Shown: in pieces, positions 6,322 through 11,592 of the stretch | Numbering within the stretch: the stretch's first letter is position 1 | Layout of the letters: each line of letters begins with the position of its first letter | Source: Clostridia bacterium | Lineage (GTDB): Bacteria > Bacillota > Clostridia > Lutisporales > Lutisporaceae | Assembly (NCBI GenBank): GCA_029256365.1 | Contig: JAQSYB010000027.1 | Span: 1-11,592, forward strand | DNA: 11,592 nucleotides | Reading direction: 5' to 3' | Translations under genes and position numbers: made by a program | Notes under the pieces: generated by a model | Told to the model about the DNA's origin: nothing | Database searches by the model: none | What the model saw: only the letters and a program-made list of their open reading frames with translations

Positions 6322-7347
6322 CTAATATCTTCTTGAGTATTGAGACCTATTGATTTCCTCAAATTGATCCAAGGCTCTTCCGACTCCCGTTACAACACAT
6401 TCCAATGGGTTTTCCGCTACATTGACAGACATACCTGTTTCTTTTCTGACCAAGCTGTCCAAGCCATGAAGCTGAGCGCCACCACCGGATAACATAATGC
6501 CCCTGTCCATGATATCTGCTGCAAGTTCAGGAGGGGTTTTTTCTAAAGTGCTTTTTATGCCATCAATTATTTGTGCAATTGTGTCTCTCAGCGCTTCCAA
6601 TATCTCATCAGAAGTAATAGATATTGTTTTAGGAAGTCCTGTAACCAAGTCTCTACCCTTTATATCCATACTACCATCAATTGAGCCTGGGTAAGCTGAG
6701 CCGATAGCTATTTTTATTTCTTCGCCTGTTCTCTCACCTATGGCAAGATTATATACTCTTTTTACATAATTCACAATAGCCTCATCTGATTTATCCCCAG
6801 CAACTCTTATGGATTTGCTTGTTACAATTCCGCCTAGAGATATTACGGCAATCTCAGTTGTACCGCCACCCATATTTACAATCATACTACCAATCGGCTC
6901 CCCAACTGGTAAGCCTGCACCAATGGCAGCTGCCATGGGCTCTTCTATAACCTTTGCCGTTTTCGCTCCTGCCTGCTGAGCAGCTTCCTCCACAGCACGT
7001 CTCTCTACCTCAGTAATACCTGACGGTACGCTTACAAGCACTCTTGGTCTTCCCAACATAGACGACCCTATGGCTTTTCTCATAAAATATCTTAACATGT
7101 CCTGTGTAACAGCAAAATCAGCAATAACACCATCCTTCATGGGTCTTATGGCTACGATATTGCCTGGAGTCCTGCCTATCATCTTCTTCGCAGCATCTCC
7201 TACTGCCAGTACATTGTTACTTTCTTTTTTCATAGCAACAACCGAAGGTTCTCTAACAACGATTCCCTTCCCTTTTACATACACCAATGTATTTGCAGTT
7301 CCTAAATCTATTCCTATATCCTTAGCAAAAAAGTTAAATACTCCCAT
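6322..7347 (-). CDS. mreB: Rod shape-determining protein MreB, bacterial actin
   Basis: MreB forms ATP-dependent membrane-bound filaments that direct lateral cell wall synthesis. The 341-residue protein has normal family length and the actin/HSP70 fold signatures: phosphate-1 loop DIGIDLGTANT (10-20), VVREPSVVA near 31-39, the phosphate-2 region MIVNMGGGTTE, and the adenosine motif GIMLSGGGAQLHGL near the C-terminus. The conserved EEPMAAAIGAGLP segment is also present. The N-terminal MGVFNFF may help membrane contact. The ATG at 7347 follows AAGGAGG with a long spacer of about 12 nt, as in minC. It lies 102 bp after radC with a possible promoter between, so it may be transcribed both from upstream and on its own. 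Confidence 0.97.
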   Translation of the reverse strand: MGVFNFFAKDIGIDLGTANTLVYVKGKGIVVREPSVVAMKKESNNVLAVGDAAKKMIGRTPGNIVAIRPMKDGVIADFAVTQDMLRYFMRKAIGSSMLGRPRVLVSVPSGITEVERRAVEEAAQQAGAKTAKVIEEPMAAAIGAGLPVGEPIGSMIVNMGGGTTEIAVISLGGIVTSKSIRVAGDKSDEAIVNYVKRVYNLAIGERTGEEIKIAIGSAYPGSIDGSMDIKGRDLVTGLPKTISITSDEILEALRDTIAQIIDGIKSTLEKTPPELAADIMDRGIMLSGGGAQLHGLDSLVRKETGMSVNVAENPLECVVTGVGRALDQFEEINRSQYSRRY

Positions 7348-7420
7348 TATTTGTAGCTTCCTCCTTATAGTTCACGCGATATGTCTCTCACTTACTGTGA
7401 TAATAAAAATCTTCATGTTA

Positions 7421-7448
7421 TTTATGGTTCTCAGTTTTCTGTTGTAAA
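7421..7448 (-). promoter_or_regulatory. Candidate internal promoter before mreB
   Basis: TTTACA (7448-7443, 5 of 6 to the -35 consensus) is followed after 16 nt by CATAAA (7426-7421, 4 of 6). It lies right at the end of radC and would give an 80-nt leader for mreB. No terminator separates radC and mreB, so this would be an added internal promoter. Confidence 0.33.
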
Positions 7449-7449
7449 A

Positions 7450-8145
7450 TTAAAATATTCCTCTATCCTTCAAGCTGATATACTTCCCATCTCCAATTAT
7501 GATATGATCAACTACTTCTATTCCTAAAATTTTGCCACCCTCCATCAACCGCCTTGTTATATTAATATCTTCCTGGCTAGGTGTAGGGTCTCCACTGGGA
7601 TGATTATGAACAAGTATAATACTGGCACAGGACTTTTTAATAGCCGGTGCAAAAACCTCTCTAGGATGTACGATAGATGAATTAATGCTTCCTATAGAGA
7701 TCTCCTCAATGCTTACTAATCCACACTTTATATTAAGAAGTATTGCCTTCATGTGTTCTTTTTTAAGATATCTCATGTCTTCCATTACACTGTTTGCTGC
7801 ATCTTTTGAGCATCTGATAAAGACCTCTTTTTTGTAGGTTTGCGTTGCCAGTCTTTTCCCCAGTTCCACAGCAGCCTTTAGCTGTGCAGCCTTCGCAGGT
7901 CCTATTCCGTGAATACTACTCAATTCTTCCGCCTTACTATCCAGCAAAAAACCGATTCCATCCTGCTGTTTTAGTATTTTGTAAGCAATATCAATAGCAC
8001 TTTCATTTTTAGTTCCTGTTCTTAGTAGTATTGCCAATAATTCTGCATTTGATAATACTTCCGCTCCATATTTCGTTAATTTTTCACGGGGTCTTTCATT
8101 TTCCGGCAATTCTTTAATTCGAGGCTTTAAATCAGTCAGATTCAT
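7450..8145 (-). CDS. radC: RadC family JAB/MPN domain protein
   Basis: RadC proteins were once linked to DNA repair, but that role was later questioned and the cellular function is uncertain. The 231-residue protein has full family length. The N-terminal helical part carries ENERPREKL and an LLRTG segment (16-45), followed by a helix-hairpin-helix motif (about 74-98, SIHGIGPAKAAQLKAAVELG) that could bind DNA. The C-terminal JAB/MPN domain (about 108-228) has the zinc metalloprotease-like JAMM signature HNHPSGDPTPSQED. H180, H182, S190 and D193 match H-x-H-x7-S-x2-D, and E163 is a candidate for the upstream glutamate. The ATG at 8145 is directly preceded by an in-frame TAG, so no longer form is possible; its ribosome binding site (GGAAGG) is modest. 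It sits 23 bp after maf, the usual clostridial neighbour. Confidence 0.95.
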   Translation of the reverse strand: MNLTDLKPRIKELPENERPREKLTKYGAEVLSNAELLAILLRTGTKNESAIDIAYKILKQQDGIGFLLDSKAEELSSIHGIGPAKAAQLKAAVELGKRLATQTYKKEVFIRCSKDAANSVMEDMRYLKKEHMKAILLNIKCGLVSIEEISIGSINSSIVHPREVFAPAIKKSCASIILVHNHPSGDPTPSQEDINITRRLMEGGKILGIEVVDHIIIGDGKYISLKDRGIF

Positions 8146-8168
8146 CTACAGCACAACCTTCCATGTAA

Positions 8169-8750
8169 TCAGATTAGATTGACGCCAAATTCCTTCATGA
8201 TTTTAAATAACTTGTGTACTGGCAGCCCTACTACATTAAAGTAGCAGCCCTGTATCTTCTCAATAAACAAAGAGCCAATACCTTGTATCGCATAAGAGCC
8301 TGCTTTGTCCATAGGCTCACGGCTTGCGATATAGTTCTCAATTTCTCTGTCTTCTAGTTCTCTGATCCATACCCTTGTACTTTCATGCATGGTTACAGCC
8401 TTTCCTGTACGAACCTGAATGACACAAAGTCCAGATATTACAAGATGATCTTTATTGCTTAGAGTCTTCAGCATTTGATATGCATCCTCGTCAGATTGAG
8501 GCTTACCCATTACTCTTTGACAGTAAACAATCGTATCAGAGCCTATGATGTAGGTTTCCTCTGTCTCCTTGCTCTTATGCCTTTGAAACACATCCATGGC
8601 CTTCATATACGCAAAATGCTCAGCCAATGCATGAGGCTCCATATCTACATGTCCTTCTTCAAATAATGAAGGTACTACTTCAAACTCTAAGTTAAGCTGA
8701 CTTAGTATTTCACTTCTTCGTGGCGAACTTGATGCCAATATAATGTTCAT
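8169..8750 (-). CDS. maf: Maf family nucleoside triphosphate pyrophosphatase
   Basis: Maf proteins hydrolyse dTTP, UTP and some modified nucleotides to the monophosphate and pyrophosphate. They act in the cytosol, and overexpression inhibits septum formation in Bacillus. The 193-residue protein is of normal length. It carries the family signature SSSPRR (7-12), the catalytic region GSDTIV with D72 (70-75), GKP (82-84), the conserved STRV segment (124-127) and the late motif DKAGSYAIQG (148-157). The combination fits the dTTP/UTP pyrophosphatase branch, but substrate is not provable from sequence. The ATG at 8750 is preceded by AGGAAGTGG. It lies between the DUF4321 gene (69 bp upstream) and radC (23 bp downstream), the common arrangement before mreB. 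Confidence 0.95.
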   Translation of the reverse strand: MNIILASSSPRRSEILSQLNLEFEVVPSLFEEGHVDMEPHALAEHFAYMKAMDVFQRHKSKETEETYIIGSDTIVYCQRVMGKPQSDEDAYQMLKTLSNKDHLVISGLCVIQVRTGKAVTMHESTRVWIRELEDREIENYIASREPMDKAGSYAIQGIGSLFIEKIQGCYFNVVGLPVHKLFKIMKEFGVNLI

Positions 8751-8819
8751 AATCCACTTCCTATTTTGAATGTTTCGCGATATTTGTTGTCACAAAAATC
8801 TATTTACTCCATATTAGGA

Positions 8820-9077
8820 TTACCAATTTCTCTTATAAAAAAAGATAGCCAATAAAATACCTAAAACACTAAACATATTGATATCAAACATAAAACCAAA
8901 GGTTAACTGCAGTATTTTCAAGTCCCATGTGTGTGTACTTACTCCAAGGTCTAATCCATACTTTAGGATTGGTACATACTGTCCAAGTAATTCTCCTAAG
9001 AATCCTCCGATAACGATACCAGACATAATCATCAAAAAAAGTATCCACCCATTACCTTTGCCATAGTTTTTAGACAT
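8820..9077 (-). CDS. Small DUF4321-like membrane protein
   Basis: This 85-residue membrane protein has unknown function. A short polar basic start (MSKNYGKGNG) leads into a membrane helix (about 11-32) that contains IVIGGFLGELLGQ. A polar stretch with LKYGLDLGV is followed by DLKILQLTFGFMFDINMFSVLG and a second helix (about 66-81), ending in YKRNW. This layout, with the GGFLGELLG and LTFGF features, matches my memory of the DUF4321 family, which often precedes maf-radC-mreB in Clostridia. The position suggests a link to envelope growth, but that is only association. I chose the ATG at 9077 because AAAGGAG (9093-9087) lies 9 nt before it. An upstream in-frame ATG at 9110 has a poor binding site and would add 11 residues that the family lacks. 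Confidence 0.85.
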   Translation of the reverse strand: MSKNYGKGNGWILFLMIMSGIVIGGFLGELLGQYVPILKYGLDLGVSTHTWDLKILQLTFGFMFDINMFSVLGILLAIFFYKRNW

Positions 9078-9086
9078 GTGCCCCAT

Positions 9087-9093
9087 CTCCTTT
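9087..9093 (-). promoter_or_regulatory. Ribosome binding site deciding the DUF4321 start
   Basis: AAAGGAG with a 9-nt spacer supports the ATG at 9077. The alternative ATG at 9110 lies upstream of this site and so cannot use it. Confidence 0.7.
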
Positions 9094-9189
9094 AATATCA
9101 TTTTTTCCACATTTGAAGTAAATCAAACAGATTGAAAAAATATTAGATTAAATAGTACTCCATTTTGCGACAAATTTCTATCCATATCT

Positions 9190-9218
9190 AGTTTAGCATT
9201 TTACAATTTTTACTGCAA
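9190..9218 (-). promoter_or_regulatory. Candidate proximal promoter for DUF4321-maf-radC-mre
   Basis: TTGCAG (9218-9213) and TAAACT (9195-9190) are 17 nt apart. The -10 is preceded by TGC, which makes an extended -10 (TGCTAAACT) that can compensate for the weak -35. The leader would be about 105 nt. Confidence 0.4.
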
Positions 9219-9248
9219 TAAAATTGGCATATTTATTGAGTAATAATA

Positions 9249-9277
9249 TATATATATTCGAAAACACATTATGTAAA
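9249..9277 (-). promoter_or_regulatory. Candidate distal promoter for DUF4321-maf-radC-mre
   Basis: TTTACA (9277-9272, 5 of 6) is followed after 17 nt by TATATA (9254-9249), within an alternating AT tract. It begins 14 bp after the rnf terminator tail, a common place for the next operon's promoter. The low-complexity -10 makes a chance match possible. Confidence 0.35.
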
Positions 9278-9291
9278 GTTGGTGTGAAGAT

Positions 9292-9319
9292 AAAAAAAGA
9301 AGCGGGATAACCCGCTTCT
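9292..9319 (-). terminator. Intrinsic terminator of the rnf operon
   Basis: The minus strand forms a GC-rich 9-bp stem from AGAAGCGGG and CCCGCTTCT (9319-9311 with 9306-9298) around a 4-nt loop, followed by a run of seven T residues (9298-9292). It begins 3 bp after the rnfB stop codon. There is no T tract on the plus strand, so it works in one direction. Confidence 0.93.
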
Positions 9320-9322
9320 AAT

Positions 9323-10303
9323 CTATCTCATTTCTATTGCATCCTTAGGACACTTTTCATAGCACTTGCTGCAGCCTACACATTTATCTTCCAACACCTT
9401 GTGCTTCCCTTTCAGCTCACCTTCGATGGCCTCAAAGTTGCAGTGTTTGGAGCAGATTGTGCAGCCTATGCATTTGTCGTCATGAACAAATGCTTTTTTT
9501 CTATTGTTGAAGTTTGCATATATTGTTTTTGTCGGACATGCTTCTGCACACATCATACAATTTACGCACTTGCTATAGTCAATTCTTGCAAGATTGTTTT
9601 CAAATACGATGGCATCAAACTTACATGCTTTTACACATTTTTGACATGCGATACATCCAACCTTACAGGATTGCATAACATCTTTGCCTTTTTCTTGATT
9701 TTTGCATAGTACTCTTACTTCTTTTGAAGTCGGTACCAATTCGATGATATTCTTTGGACATACTGCAATACACTTTTTACATGCTGTACACTTTTCTTCA
9801 TCAACAACAGCAACACCGTTGATTACATGTATCGCATCAAAAGGACAAGCTTTTACGCATGTTCCTAGTCCAGTACAACCATATCTGCAGCTTTTAGAAC
9901 CACCAGCAAGTGCTTCTGCAGCTTTGCAATCTGTTATACCTTGATATTCATACTTTTCTTTTGCATTGTTTGAATCACCACAGCAAATAACTCTTGCTAC
10001 ATGCTTTTCAGTAGCATCTGCAGTGACGCCCATAATCTCTCCAAGCTTAACTGCCAATGGGGCTCCGCCAACAGGACATCCAGTTATAGCAGCCTTACCG
10101 CTTACAACCGCTTCTGCAAAAGCATCACAGCCTGCAAAACCACAGCCACCGCAGTTAGCACTTGGCAGAGCATCTCTTACCTCTGCCGTTTTAGGATTAA
10201 CCTCTACGGCAAATTTCTTGGAGGCATAAGCCAGAATAATACCAAAGAGGATAGCTAGTCCTCCTAGCGTTAAAACAGGCCATAATATACCATTAATATT
10301 CAA
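9323..10303 (-). CDS. rnfB: Rnf complex subunit RnfB, polyferredoxin
   Basis: RnfB is the electron-input subunit of the ferredoxin:NAD+ oxidoreductase (Rnf), taking electrons from reduced ferredoxin at the membrane. From the chosen TTG start it has 326 residues. One membrane helix (about 8-27) is followed by the RnfB-type four-cysteine cluster site with CGGCGFAGC (C51, C54, C59, C76). A cysteine-rich middle region with paired cysteines (107-108) comes next. Six ferredoxin-like cysteine groups follow, near 139-153, 172-182, 217-227, 246-256, 278-288 and 308-318. This is far longer than proteobacterial RnfB, as usual in Clostridia and acetogens. A GTG at 10312 is in frame, but the GAGGTG binding site overlaps it. 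The TTG at 10303 is spaced correctly. It is the last gene of the operon, before a strong terminator. Confidence 0.96.
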   Translation of the reverse strand: MNINGILWPVLTLGGLAILFGIILAYASKKFAVEVNPKTAEVRDALPSANCGGCGFAGCDAFAEAVVSGKAAITGCPVGGAPLAVKLGEIMGVTADATEKHVARVICCGDSNNAKEKYEYQGITDCKAAEALAGGSKSCRYGCTGLGTCVKACPFDAIHVINGVAVVDEEKCTACKKCIAVCPKNIIELVPTSKEVRVLCKNQEKGKDVMQSCKVGCIACQKCVKACKFDAIVFENNLARIDYSKCVNCMMCAEACPTKTIYANFNNRKKAFVHDDKCIGCTICSKHCNFEAIEGELKGKHKVLEDKCVGCSKCYEKCPKDAIEMR

Positions 10304-10309
10304 TATCTT

Positions 10310-10315
10310 CACCTC
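10310..10315 (-). promoter_or_regulatory. Ribosome binding site deciding the RnfB start
   Basis: GAGGTG (10315-10310) includes the in-frame GTG at 10312-10310, so that GTG would have only GAG directly beside it. The TTG at 10303 lies 6 nt downstream and begins MNINGILWPVLTLGG, which resembles other clostridial RnfB starts. Confidence 0.6.
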
Positions 10316-10339
10316 ATTACAGATAATTTGCTTTGATAG

Positions 10340-10915
10340 TTACTTGATTAGTCCTTGGAATCCCAAAAATGCAATTGAGAACAAACTAGCTGCAATCATC
10401 GCTATTGGGAAGCCTTGAAGGGCTTTTGGAATTGGTGCTGTTTCTAGTCTTTCTCTTACACCAGCAAACAGTACGATTGCTAATGTAAAGCTTATTCCCC
10501 CGCCTATACCATTTACTAAGGTTTCAAGCAGGTTGTAATTGCTTCCAATGCTTAGAATTGCGATACCAAGTACCGCACAGTTTGTTGTGATAAGTGGCAA
10601 ATAAACTCCAAGAGCCTGATATAATGTTGGACTCGTCTTTTTTATTACCATCTCAACAAACTGCACTAAGCCAGCTATAACAAGAATAAATGCGATAGTC
10701 TGCATAAATTCAATCTTTAGAGGTACCAATAAAAAGGTCTGTACCAACCAGCTCATTACAGAAGCAATCGCCATAACAAACGTAACAGCGATACTCATTC
10801 CCATAGCTGTTTCAACCTTTTTTGAAACTCCCAAGAAAGGACAGATTCCTAAGAATCTTGACAATACCATATTGTTAACCAATATAACACTTAATAATAT
10901 CAATAATAAATTCAT
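10340..10915 (-). CDS. rnfA: Rnf complex membrane subunit RnfA
   Basis: RnfA is one of two paralogous integral membrane subunits that form the core of Rnf and link electron flow to Na+ or H+ export. The 191-residue protein has about six membrane segments and the typical start MNLLLILLSVILVNNMVLSR, followed by FLGICPFLGVSKK. C25 and C113 (in TTNCAVLG) fall in the two symmetry-related half-helices. By family knowledge, these pair with the matching RnfE cysteines to hold an Fe-S centre inside the membrane. The GVRERLE segment (152-158) is also conserved. The ribosome binding site AGGAGG overlaps the rnfE stop codon, so the two genes are translationally coupled. RnfB follows after 27-36 bp. The coupling ion cannot be read from this sequence. 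Confidence 0.97.
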   Translation of the reverse strand: MNLLLILLSVILVNNMVLSRFLGICPFLGVSKKVETAMGMSIAVTFVMAIASVMSWLVQTFLLVPLKIEFMQTIAFILVIAGLVQFVEMVIKKTSPTLYQALGVYLPLITTNCAVLGIAILSIGSNYNLLETLVNGIGGGISFTLAIVLFAGVRERLETAPIPKALQGFPIAMIAASLFSIAFLGFQGLIK

Positions 10916-10926
10916 CGAACTACCTC

Positions 10927-11523
10927 CTAAGCTTTCTTGCCAGCAGTTAACTTGTTAACCGCAGCAATAGTAAGTCCGAATACTAGGAATCCTCCAGGAG
11001 GCAGTATCATGATTAATGCTGGCTTAAAGCCTGCACCAAACAGCTGCATTCCGAAGAAGGTTCCTGCACCAAATACTTCTCTAAAAGCACTTATAATGAC
11101 TAGGGCCAAAGTAAAGCCCAGACCCATTCCAATACCATCCATTATTGAATTTAATGGTGGATTTTTTGCTGCAAATGACTCTGCTCTAGCAAGTATAATA
11201 CAGTTAACCACTATAAGTGGAATAAATATACCCAACTGTTGATCCAATTGCGGCGAGTATGCCTTGATAAGCATTTGAACAACAGTAACGAAGGAAGCAA
11301 TAACTATAACATAAATAGGTATTCTAACTTCATTCGGTACAATTTTCTTGATAAGAGAAATGATTAGGTTTGATCCTATTAAAACAGCAGTCGCTGCGAT
11401 ACCCATTCCTATGCCGTTAAATACGGCCGTTGTTACAGCAAGGGTAGGACATGTACCTAGAACTAGTCTAAGCACTGGATTTTCCTTTATTAGACCATTG
11501 CTGAAGTCTTTAAATAAACTCAT
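10927..11523 (-). CDS. rnfE: Rnf complex membrane subunit RnfE
   Basis: RnfE is the inverted-topology partner of RnfA in the membrane core of the Rnf ferredoxin:NAD+ oxidoreductase (related to NqrD). The 198-residue protein has about six membrane segments. It opens with a cytosolic stretch, FKDFSNGLIKENPVLRLVLG, then the motif GTCPTLAVTT with C25. C108 in VVNCIILARAE is the second conserved cysteine, and these two mirror C25 and C113 of RnfA. The acidic-residue segment ILARAESFAA and the later GMGLGFTLAL are typical. It ends in AGKKA. The ATG at 11523 has a strong site, GGAGGTGG, 23 bp after rnfG. The rnfE stop codon overlaps the rnfA ribosome binding site. Confidence 0.97.
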   Translation of the reverse strand: MSLFKDFSNGLIKENPVLRLVLGTCPTLAVTTAVFNGIGMGIAATAVLIGSNLIISLIKKIVPNEVRIPIYVIVIASFVTVVQMLIKAYSPQLDQQLGIFIPLIVVNCIILARAESFAAKNPPLNSIMDGIGMGLGFTLALVIISAFREVFGAGTFFGMQLFGAGFKPALIMILPPGGFLVFGLTIAAVNKLTAGKKA

Positions 11524-11546
11524 CTTTCCACCTCCAACATCGTAGA

Positions 11547-11592
11547 TTATTTACTTAGCAAATCTTTTGCAACTGCCATAGCCTTATTTACA
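11547..11592 (-). CDS. rnfG: Rnf complex subunit RnfG, C-terminal end only
   Basis: Only the last 14 codons and the TAA stop (11549-11547) are in the window. They read VNKAMAVAKDLLSK. The other frames of this piece are closed by stops or do not fit the spacing. The call rests mainly on gene order: in clostridial rnf operons (C-D-G-E-A-B), rnfG directly precedes rnfE, and the 23-bp gap with a strong ribosome binding site fits operon continuation. RnfG is a membrane-anchored flavoprotein with covalently bound FMN. The flavin-binding part is outside the window, so it cannot be confirmed here. Confidence 0.75.
   Translation of the reverse strand, partial: VNKAMAVAKDLLSK

Noticed and set aside
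2962..8783. The octamer CGCGATAT occurs at 2962-2969, 7375-7382 and 8776-8783, the last two about 26 bp before the mreB and maf starts.
   Set aside because: One copy is inside the PBP2 coding region, and three chance copies of an 8-mer are not strong evidence. There is no dyad symmetry or fixed promoter context.
8751..8819. Possible promoter or operator between DUF4321 and maf (TTGTGA with CATTCA, and the near-palindrome TTGTGACAA).
   Set aside because: The -10 match is poor and the palindrome is short. A 69-bp gap within an operon explains it.
9241..9258. Alternating AT tract as a possible replication or structural element.
   Set aside because: It is short, sits in ordinary AT-rich intergenic DNA, and is better explained as part of a promoter region. 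No iterons or DnaA boxes were seen nearby.
1..11592. A hidden undescribed system: mobile element, defence island, CRISPR, toxin-antitoxin, or novel gene cluster.
   Set aside because: All complete genes belong to conserved energy, cell-shape and division families in a familiar order on one strand. No direct repeats, integrase, transposase, tRNA or abrupt composition change at gene scale was seen.

Overview
The window is a stretch of core chromosome from a low-GC, Gram-positive anaerobe, most likely a member of the Clostridia. Four things point there: an Rnf complex in the clostridial gene order (G, E, A, then a long polyferredoxin-type RnfB at the end), a DUF4321-maf-radC-mreBCD-PBP2-minCDE series, a Min system that uses MinE, and AT-rich intergenic DNA with strong AGGAGG-type ribosome binding sites. 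From memory, Clostridioides difficile and relatives have a similar order. The genus cannot be fixed from the sequence alone. Every gene is on the minus strand, so transcription runs from high to low coordinates.

Reading in the direction of transcription: (1) 11592-9292 is the end of an rnf operon: the last codons of rnfG, then rnfE, rnfA and rnfB, closed by a strong intrinsic terminator. It encodes part of the membrane ferredoxin:NAD+ oxidoreductase that builds an ion gradient. (2) 9277-2382 is a long cell-shape unit: a small DUF4321 membrane protein, maf, radC, mreB, mreC, mreD and the class B penicillin-binding protein PBP2 (mrdA), ended by a second terminator. Candidate promoters lie before DUF4321 and before mreB, and a strong hairpin sits between mreB and mreC. 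(3) 2232-251 is the division-site unit minC-minD-minE. It has its own candidate promoter in a 357-bp gap and ends at a terminator whose stem contains the minE stop codon. (4) 238-1 is a new unit: a candidate promoter with an overlapping inverted repeat, followed by the first 44 codons of an unidentified protein cut by the window edge.

The genes cover three linked envelope tasks: energising the membrane (Rnf), building the lateral wall (MreBCD with PBP2) and placing the septum at midcell (MinCDE). Maf is a nucleotide pyrophosphatase often linked to division control, and RadC is a JAB-domain protein of uncertain role.

I found no mobile element, CRISPR array, tRNA, rRNA, riboswitch or defence gene, and no sign of an undescribed multigene system. 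The points worth a second look are smaller: an internal duplication and an insertion in PBP2, a GC-rich foldable element between the mre and min operons, the mreB-mreC hairpin, probable TTG starts for PBP2 and RnfB, and the unidentified gene with its palindromic promoter at the left edge.
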